Source of the DNA: a bacterium TMED221
Lineage (GTDB): Bacteria; Actinomycetota; Acidimicrobiia; Actinomarinales; Actinomarinaceae
NCBI GenBank assembly: GCA_002169115.2
Contig: NHJS02000030.1
Location: 1-12,404 of the forward strand
Length of the DNA stretch: 12,404 bases
Reading direction: 5' to 3'
Under the pieces are notes generated by a model that was not told where the DNA came from, searched no databases, and saw only the letters and a list, made by a program, of their open reading frames with translations. Position 1 is the first letter of the stretch. Each line of letters starts with the position of its first letter. A program made the translations under genes and the position numbers. Below are positions 7,444 to 12,404 of this stretch, in pieces.

Positions 7444-8709
7444 ATGGAAACTATTATTTTATACGGACCTTACTTACTCATCTCAGGCTGTGTTTTTGGA
7501 TTCTTTATGGCCTGGGGTATTGGAGCAAATGATGTAGCTAATGCAATGGGAACTTCTGTCGGTGCTAGGGCTCTTACTTTGGCCCAAGCTATTCTGGTTG
7601 CTTGTATTTTTGAATTTGCCGGAGCGTACCTTGCAGGAGGTGAAGTTACTTCTACTATACGAAAGGGAATTATAGATCCTAATTTACTTCAAGATTCACC
7701 AGATTTATTAGTATTTGGAATGATGGCAGCTCTTCTAGCTGCAGGAACATGGTTGCTAATAGCCTCATCAAGAGGTTGGCCCGTTTCTACAACTCACTCG
7801 ATTGTTGGTGCTATTGTTGGATTTGCTGCAGTAGGAATAAGTGTTGATGCTGTTAGTTGGTCAAAAGTCGGATCTATTGTATCCAGCTGGGTAGTTTCTC
7901 CATTAATGTCAGGAACTATAGCTTTCATAATCTTCCTCTCAGTACAAAAATTAATTCTGAACACAAATAAGCCATTTGAAAATGCTAAGAAATATGTACC
8001 TGGATATATGTTCTTAGTGGGTTTTGTTATAGCAATGGTGACATTACTAAAAGGCTTGAAACATATAGGACTGTCTTTGACATTTGGAGAAAGTTTAACG
8101 TATTCCATCGCTATTGGTTTTGGTATTGCTCTTATCGGAACTTTCTTTCTTAGGAAAATAGAGAATACAACTCAACAACGCGGTGATGTTACCTTTGATG
8201 GGGTTGAAAAAGTTTTTGCGGTTCTTATGGTTTTCACAGCTTGCGCTATGGCCTTTGCGCATGGCTCAAATGATGTTGCGAATGCAGTAGGTCCACTGGC
8301 CGCTATAGCGAGTGTTGTTCAATCAGGTGGTGAAATTGCAGCCAAGTCTTCTATGCCATGGTGGATTCTCTTGCTTGGAGCTACAGGTATTGTTGCTGGA
8401 CTAGCCACTTTAGGTTACAAGGTTATTGAAACAGTAGGTAGAAACATCACTGAATTAACACCAAGTAGAGGATTTGCTGCTGAATTAGCTGCTGCAACAA
8501 CCGTAGTATTAGCTTCTGGAACAGGCTTACCTATTTCGACAACTCATACACTCGTTGGAGCCGTATTAGGTGTTGGCTTAGCAAGAGGGTTATCAGCAGT
8601 CGATTTCTCAGTTGTAGGAAGAATAATAGTCTCTTGGGTAGTTACACTGCCAGTCGGAGCAGGTTTATCCATACTATTTTTCTTTACCCTTAAAGGAATA
8701 TTTCTATAG
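7444..8709 (+). CDS. pit: Low-affinity inorganic phosphate transporter (Pit/PHO4 family)
   Basis: This 421-residue inner-membrane permease moves phosphate, usually as a metal-phosphate complex, using the ion gradient. The family's two related halves are both intact. The N half has GANDVANAMGTSVG (27-40) and GWPVSTTHSIVGAIVG (111-126). The C half has GSNDVANAVGPLAAI (274-288) and GLPISTTHTLVGAVLG (361-376). About ten hydrophobic segments surround these, with a middle linker near 168-190 and 236-255. AGGA at 7433-7436 (7-nt spacing) overlaps the stop of the DUF47 gene, so the two are co-translated. The TAG stop is 3 bases from the stop of ppx on the other strand. Related Pit proteins can also carry arsenate or sulfate; the context here points to phosphate. 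Confidence 0.95.
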   Translation: METIILYGPYLLISGCVFGFFMAWGIGANDVANAMGTSVGARALTLAQAILVACIFEFAGAYLAGGEVTSTIRKGIIDPNLLQDSPDLLVFGMMAALLAAGTWLLIASSRGWPVSTTHSIVGAIVGFAAVGISVDAVSWSKVGSIVSSWVVSPLMSGTIAFIIFLSVQKLILNTNKPFENAKKYVPGYMFLVGFVIAMVTLLKGLKHIGLSLTFGESLTYSIAIGFGIALIGTFFLRKIENTTQQRGDVTFDGVEKVFAVLMVFTACAMAFAHGSNDVANAVGPLAAIASVVQSGGEIAAKSSMPWWILLLGATGIVAGLATLGYKVIETVGRNITELTPSRGFAAELAAATTVVLASGTGLPISTTHTLVGAVLGVGLARGLSAVDFSVVGRIIVSWVVTLPVGAGLSILFFFTLKGIFL

Positions 8710-8712
8710 AAA

Positions 8713-9606
8713 TTATATAAACGCTTCTTCGTTCTTGAGGTAGTAATCGAATGCTATAGCGTCGCATAGACTCCAATTGAGAGCATATACATCTTTTATA
8801 CCTGTCTTATTTAAAATCCTTTCTATTATTTTGGTTGCAGGAACTATGACATCAGCTCTATGATCACCTAAATTAAATAATTTCTTTCTATCATCAAGGG
8901 AGTTATTTTCAAGCTTCTTTTGTAAAATTATAAATTCTTCATAACCTAAAGATGTAAATTTATCTTTTCCAGATATTTCAAGAAGAGATCTTATATTGCC
9001 TCCAATTCCTACGAGAGCCTCTGCATTTAAATATCCAATCTTATTTAAAAAATCATCCAACTTATCCCACTCTTCTTTTAAATCTTTTTGTTGCAATAAC
9101 CTGACAGCACCAAGATCTACCGATTGTAAATACTCTTCATCACCATGTTTTATATGTAATTCGGTGCTTCCTCCGCCTATGTCTATTGATAGGTAATTGT
9201 TTAAATCCATGATTTTTTTTGTATTCAGATATTTTAGAAAGTATGCTTCCTCGTTACCGCTAAGAAGTCTTACATCAACGTTCAATTCACTTGCAAGTCT
9301 TTCGCAAATATCTTTACCATTTTCTGCACTTCGCATTGCCGAAGTGGCACATATACCTATCCACTTAATATTTCTCTTTTTTACTGATTCTATAAGCTTG
9401 CTGAGTTCTTTAAATAATTTCTTTTGTGTATTTTCACTTATCAATCCGTAATTAAATACATCTTCACCCAGTCTTATATTTACCCTACTAAATGTATCCT
9501 GCTGTATTTTCGATTTTTTATTTACATCTATTCTGTACTGCTTGAACTTAATACCATTAGTTCCAATATCTATAGTTGCAATTCGATGAAATTCGCTTTT
9601 CTTCAA
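8713..9606 (-). CDS. ppx: Exopolyphosphatase, Ppx/GppA family, short single-module form
   Basis: Predicted to remove terminal phosphates from polyphosphate (or hydrolyse pppGpp, as GppA does). The 297 residues cover only the Ppx/GppA actin-like ATPase fold, without the C-terminal HD-like domain of the ~500-residue E. coli enzyme. Motifs: IATIDIGTNGIK (9-20), ICATSAMRSAENG (85-97), LLSGNEEAYF with the presumed catalytic Glu (114-123), SIDIGGGSTELHI (140-152), VGIGGNIRSL (199-208) and HRADVIVPATKIIERIL (249-265). The start is TTG (9606-9604) without a Shine-Dalgarno. It lies 9 bases after, and in the same frame as, the ppk2 stop, so translation probably depends on termination-reinitiation from ppk2. 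The phosphate-gene setting favours polyphosphate over pppGpp, but sequence alone does not settle it. Confidence 0.85.
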   Translation of the reverse strand: MKKSEFHRIATIDIGTNGIKFKQYRIDVNKKSKIQQDTFSRVNIRLGEDVFNYGLISENTQKKLFKELSKLIESVKKRNIKWIGICATSAMRSAENGKDICERLASELNVDVRLLSGNEEAYFLKYLNTKKIMDLNNYLSIDIGGGSTELHIKHGDEEYLQSVDLGAVRLLQQKDLKEEWDKLDDFLNKIGYLNAEALVGIGGNIRSLLEISGKDKFTSLGYEEFIILQKKLENNSLDDRKKLFNLGDHRADVIVPATKIIERILNKTGIKDVYALNWSLCDAIAFDYYLKNEEAFI

Positions 9607-9615
9607 TTGAATATT

Positions 9616-10446
9616 TTATTTTTTAAACGCTTTTTCTAAAGTCTTAAACTGTAAGTAGGATAGATTGGAGAATTCGACATCTTTATGAGTAATTCTGTAA
9701 TTATTGATCTTACCTTCCCATGCCGTTGGTCTACTGAGTTTTTTGTTATCGTAATTTATTTCATTAAGTAGATATCTCAAGGCACTCAATCTTGCGACCA
9801 TTTTATTATTAGCATTGATAATAACCCAGGGTGCTTCATCCGTTGAGGTAAGTTTAAACATCTGATCCTTAAAGAAAGAGAAGATATCCCACTTTTCAGC
9901 AATCTTAAGGTCATTTGCACTTAACTTCCATGTTTTTAATGGGTCTGTTTTACGCTCATTAAACCTTTTATTTTGTTGTAATTTTTGAATTGATAGGTAG
10001 AACTTAATAAGAATAAGACCATCATCAATATATTCTTTTTCCCAAGGAATAACCTTTTTCATGAAGTTTGCATATTGCTTATTTGAGCAATAACCCATTG
10101 TTATTTCTACAGTAGCCCTTGTATACCAAGACCTGTCAAAAAAGACTATCTCGCCTTCATTAGGCATATGCTTTTCATATCTTTTAAACCATTTTTTTGA
10201 TTCACCTTCTGATGGTATTCCTAGATGTACATATCTGAAATGATCCGGTATCAAATGTCTTGCCAGCAAGTTTATGGTGTCTGTTTTCCCGGCAGCATCT
10301 CTTCCTTCAAAGACAACTGCAATTTTTTTCTTATTAGTAATTGCCCATTTTTGAAGCTTAAGAAATTCAATTTGTAAGAGTCTTCTTTCTTCAATATATT
10401 GGTCTTTACTCAAAGAGTTATATTCGGTTACATCAAACTTAAACAC
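9616..10446 (-). CDS. ppk2: Polyphosphate kinase 2 (PPK2 family, class I-like)
   Basis: PPK2 enzymes transfer phosphate between polyphosphate and nucleoside diphosphates, in vivo often making GTP or ATP from stored polyphosphate. Seen in 276 residues: Walker A FEGRDAAGKTDTI (46-58), Walker B EIVFFDRSWYTRA (99-111), lid region RFNERKTDPLKTWKLS (161-176), and PWVIINANNKMVARLSALRYLL (206-227). Size and the FDRSWY/TDPLK.WK motifs fit single-domain class I enzymes. The Walker A continues GKTD, whereas I recall GKGG as usual in PPK2. The start codon is GTG; no ribosome site precedes it, and the nearest promoter would start the transcript at the GTG itself. It is the first gene of a ppk2-ppx unit transcribed toward pit. 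Confidence 0.9.
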   Translation of the reverse strand: MFKFDVTEYNSLSKDQYIEERRLLQIEFLKLQKWAITNKKKIAVVFEGRDAAGKTDTINLLARHLIPDHFRYVHLGIPSEGESKKWFKRYEKHMPNEGEIVFFDRSWYTRATVEITMGYCSNKQYANFMKKVIPWEKEYIDDGLILIKFYLSIQKLQQNKRFNERKTDPLKTWKLSANDLKIAEKWDIFSFFKDQMFKLTSTDEAPWVIINANNKMVARLSALRYLLNEINYDNKKLSRPTAWEGKINNYRITHKDVEFSNLSYLQFKTLEKAFKK

Positions 10447-10452
10447 GGTAAA

Positions 10453-10480
10453 ACTATAACTTATAAAAAATACTGTTCAA
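10453..10480 (-). promoter_or_regulatory. Candidate promoter of ppk2-ppx giving a leaderless transcript
   Basis: On the minus strand TTGAAC (10480-10475) and TATAGT (10458-10453) are separated by 16 bp. The -10 has 5 of 6 and the -35 has 4 of 6 consensus bases. Only 6 bases separate the -10 from the GTG start of ppk2, so the expected first transcribed base is at or next to the start codon. Confidence 0.45.
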
Positions 10481-10490
10481 GGAACTTAAA

Positions 10491-10562
10491 GTGATATCTT
10501 CTAATAACCTTAAAGCCCTAAAGTGGTTGAAGAAGAATAGGATTGAGTATACAAAGTCATAA
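10491..10562 (+). CDS. Possible 23-codon leader ORF coupled to the SRAP gene
   Basis: GTG at 10491 opens a 23-codon frame ending in TAA at 10560-10562, which overlaps the next gene's ATG as TAATG. A strong ribosome site, AAGGAA (10479-10484, 6-nt spacing), precedes it, while the downstream SRAP gene has no good site of its own. That combination suggests the short frame is translated and delivers ribosomes to the SRAP start. The peptide contains LKALKWLKKNRIEYTKS, which loosely resembles the early helix of ArsC/Spx-type thioredoxin-fold proteins, but their N-terminal cysteine motif is absent. It could be a leader peptide, a gene remnant or chance. Confidence 0.4.
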   Translation: MISSNNLKALKWLKKNRIEYTKS

Positions 10563-11179
10563 TGTGTGGACGTTTTACACTCAGAAATCTAGATAATTTA
10601 GAAACTAAATATGGTTCTACTGACTTTGAGGCAAGTTATAACATTGGACCAGGACAAAAACTTTTAGCCTTAACCGATAAATTACAATCTATTGAATGGG
10701 GCTTCACTCCTTACTGGGCTGACAAACCTTTTAATTTAGTAAATGCAAGAATTGAAACACTAACTGAAAAACCTTCTTTCTCTAATTCTAATCGTTGTCT
10801 TATACCAACAGATGGTTGGTATGAGTGGAGAAAATCTGGAGAGAACAAAATCCCATATTTTCATCATCTTAATGGAGATGTTTTCTTTTTTGGAGGAGTT
10901 TTTGGAGGATACAGGGGCAAGGTAGGTTGCGCGATAGTCACTACAGAAGCCGTAGAGTCGCTTAAACCTATTCATGAGCGTATGCCTTTAATTGTTTCTA
11001 AACAACATTTTCAGAACTGGCTAAATGGTGATGATATAAACTGCGAAGATACTTTTTCAGCAAAATCGATTGTTCACCATACTGTTTCAAAACATGTAAA
11101 CAATCCACAGCATAATGATCCTAAATGTGTATTTCCAACCAAAGAAATAGAAGATCCAGATGAAAGCTTATTTGAGTGA
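10562..11179 (+). CDS. yedK: SRAP-domain protein, YedK/HMCES family (abasic-site DNA-protein crosslinker)
   Basis: YedK and its eukaryotic homologue HMCES bind abasic sites in single-stranded DNA and form a protective thiazolidine link through the N-terminal cysteine exposed after Met removal. The ATG is fixed because the protein must start MCGRFTL with Cys2. Other conserved elements are present: YNIGPGQKL (26-34), WGFTPYWA (46-53), NARIET with Asn61, IPTDGWYEW with Glu88 (81-89), TTEAVESLKPIHERMP with His138 (127-142), and a C-terminal HHTVSKHVNNPQHNDP stretch (172-187). At 205 residues it is close to the usual length (about 220). There is no strong ribosome site; the TAATG overlap with the short upstream frame suggests coupling. 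Its last 20 bases overlap the aquaporin gene. The motifs make this call secure. Confidence 0.93.
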   Translation: MCGRFTLRNLDNLETKYGSTDFEASYNIGPGQKLLALTDKLQSIEWGFTPYWADKPFNLVNARIETLTEKPSFSNSNRCLIPTDGWYEWRKSGENKIPYFHHLNGDVFFFGGVFGGYRGKVGCAIVTTEAVESLKPIHERMPLIVSKQHFQNWLNGDDINCEDTFSAKSIVHHTVSKHVNNPQHNDPKCVFPTKEIEDPDESLFE

Positions 11180-11804
11180 ATATTTAGGAACAACCTTTCT
11201 ATTAATGATTGTTGTTGGTTCTGGAATTATGGGTCAGTCACTTTCAGATAATGACTCGATTACACTATTAGCGAACACAATCGCAACTGGTGCTGGTTTA
11301 ATAGTACTTATATGGACGTTCGGAAAAATTTCAGGAGCTCATTTTAATCCAGCTGTTTCTGTTGTCATGTTTGCAAATAGTGAACTTTCATCTAGAAATT
11401 TTATTCTTTACGGTTTATTGCAAGTGTCTGGTGCAATTTCTGGAACCTTATTGGCAAATTATATGTTTGGTTTAGATGCCCTTCAGGTTTCAGTAAATTC
11501 TAGAAGTGGATTAAATTTATATATCTCGGAAGTTGTAGCCACTTTCGGATTGTTGTTAGTTATCCTTAGAGTAAGAACAGTTAGATCAGAATTGGTAGCA
11601 CCCGCAGTAGGTTTGTACATTACCTCAGCTTATTGGTTTACTTCCTCAACCTCTTTTGCCAATCCTGCGGTTACAATCGGAAGAATGTTTACGGATACGT
11701 TTACAGGTATTGATCCTGGTAATGTTCTCTTTTTTATAACTGCTCAATTTTTAGGTGCGTTTTTAGCTTTTGGAATCAATAAGATTTTGGATAAACCTAG
11801 CTAG
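11160..11804 (+). CDS. Aquaporin-family (MIP) channel with non-standard selectivity filter
   Basis: An inner-membrane channel of 214 residues, about six hydrophobic helices and two half-helix NPA motifs: GAHFNPAVSV (59-68) and ANPAVTIGRMF (167-177). The N-terminus MKAYLSEYLGTTFLLMIVVGSG is typical of the family. In water and glycerol channels the residue directly after the second NPA is an arginine of the ar/R filter; here it is Val171. The same replacement is, from memory, a feature of the arsenic-operon aquaporin AqpS of Sinorhizobium, so solutes such as arsenite or methylarsenicals are possible, but the substrate is unknown. The gene starts within the SRAP gene (20-base overlap, no clear ribosome site), implying coupled translation. 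It ends overlapping the stop of the opposing TetR gene by 8 bases. Confidence 0.85.
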   Translation: MKAYLSEYLGTTFLLMIVVGSGIMGQSLSDNDSITLLANTIATGAGLIVLIWTFGKISGAHFNPAVSVVMFANSELSSRNFILYGLLQVSGAISGTLLANYMFGLDALQVSVNSRSGLNLYISEVVATFGLLLVILRVRTVRSELVAPAVGLYITSAYWFTSSTSFANPAVTIGRMFTDTFTGIDPGNVLFFITAQFLGAFLAFGINKILDKPS

Positions 11805-12357
11805 CAAGATAAAGAAGACAGGCCTTTTTAGTTTCAGCAACACAACTCGGTGTAATTACTTTTTCCTGACTGAGAGAATCTCCTAAACACGCCATTAAAA
11901 TACTGAGAGAAAATTTTATTTTTTTTGTTTCTCCAGCACTTTTTGCTTCTATAAGTTTGAGAATCTCTTCAATAAGAAAGTTTTTAGAGAAAACATTAAA
12001 GACTAGGTCAGAAATACAATAATTGTTATTAACATATATTGCGTAGACATCCACTACAGCCTTGATGAGTTCTTTTTCATCAGAATAATTTAGGTTATTA
12101 AGATTTTTCTTTACTAGACCAAATAGGGATGAAGAATATTTATATGATAGAGCTTCGAGAATAGATTCATTACTTGGAAAAAATTTATAAATAGAGGGTC
12201 TTTTCATGCCGGATAGCCTGGCTATATCTTGTACAGTTAAATCATAATCGTCTTGGTTTTTATAAATAAATTCTGCAGTTTTTAATACTGCTTCGAACCT
12301 TTTCTTACTTCTTTCTTGTTGGGGTTCAATAAAGCTATGATTTTTACTATTTGGCAC
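11797..12357 (-). CDS. TetR-family transcriptional regulator
   Basis: This 186-residue protein has an N-terminal TetR helix-turn-helix: a helix at about 16-33 (RSKKRFEAVLKTAEFIYKNQ), then LTVQDIARLSGMKRPSIYKFF (40-60), with recognition-helix residues near 51-60, followed by PSNESILEALSYKY. The rest is a helical ligand and dimer domain without recognisable specificity. The start is GTG (12357-12355) with only a weak A-rich ribosome site upstream. It converges on the aquaporin gene and overlaps it tail to tail by 8 bases. TetR proteins usually control a divergent neighbour and themselves, so the main target may be a gene beyond the window's right edge rather than the aquaporin. Confidence 0.85.
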   Translation of the reverse strand: MPNSKNHSFIEPQQERSKKRFEAVLKTAEFIYKNQDDYDLTVQDIARLSGMKRPSIYKFFPSNESILEALSYKYSSSLFGLVKKNLNNLNYSDEKELIKAVVDVYAIYVNNNYCISDLVFNVFSKNFLIEEILKLIEAKSAGETKKIKFSLSILMACLGDSLSQEKVITPSCVAETKKACLLYLAS

Positions 12358-12404
12358 AATAAGTTTTCTTTATGTATACACTATATCTATATATTAAGGT
12401 TTCC
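12358..12404 (-). promoter_or_regulatory. AT-rich upstream region of the TetR gene, possible operator
   Basis: The 47 bases up to the window edge are very AT-rich and contain the perfect 8-bp palindrome TGTATACA (12373-12380). On the minus strand TATAGT (12385-12380) or TATACA (12378-12373) could serve as a -10. This is where a TetR operator and a divergent promoter would be expected, but the sequence is cut off and the palindrome is short. Confidence 0.2.

Noticed and set aside
8700..8713. Perfect 14-bp palindrome at the convergent pit/ppx ends
   Set aside because: It is AT-rich, has no loop and no GC stem or clean T-tract, so it is unlikely to terminate transcription; AT-rich palindromes of this size arise by chance.
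8996..9639. Three consecutive open frames on the + strand opposite ppx
   Set aside because: They mirror the strongly supported ppx gene on the other strand and encode low-complexity Phe/Ser-rich translations with no family resemblance.

Overview
This AT-rich window comes from a Gram-negative bacterium: it has an outer-membrane porin, a periplasmic phosphate-binding protein with a signal peptide, and short intergenic gaps. The dense gene packing, low GC and the long-form PstC/PstA permeases suggest a streamlined marine gammaproteobacterium, possibly of the SAR86 type. That placement is inferred from overall character and was not tested with a marker gene.

About 1-10446 is a nearly complete phosphate-economy locus. 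On the + strand it holds the 3' part of a PhoR-type sensor kinase, a porin, pstS, pstC, pstA and pstB (high-affinity ABC uptake), then a DUF47/PhoU-like protein and a Pit low-affinity phosphate permease. Facing these on the - strand is a two-gene polyphosphate unit: ppk2 (polyphosphate kinase 2), followed in the same reading frame by a short ppx (exopolyphosphatase). Together these would cover sensing, outer-membrane entry, inner-membrane uptake by two routes, storage as polyphosphate and its recovery. A canonical phoU is absent from its usual place after pstB. A strong intrinsic terminator lies between pstS and pstC, and Pho-box-like repeats precede the porin and pstS.

About 10447-12404 is a second, smaller module. 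The ppk2 start region is divergent from a tightly coupled + strand unit: a possible 23-codon ORF, a YedK/SRAP-type protein that binds abasic sites, and an aquaporin-family channel. A convergent TetR-type regulator overlaps the aquaporin at its stop codon. The aquaporin has two NPA motifs but valine where the selectivity-filter arginine normally sits.

No tRNA, rRNA, CRISPR array, insertion sequence or obvious horizontally acquired island was seen. No gene-free stretch exceeds about 120 bases. The genes are mostly familiar families; the points of interest are their arrangement, the regulatory signals and the unusual starts.
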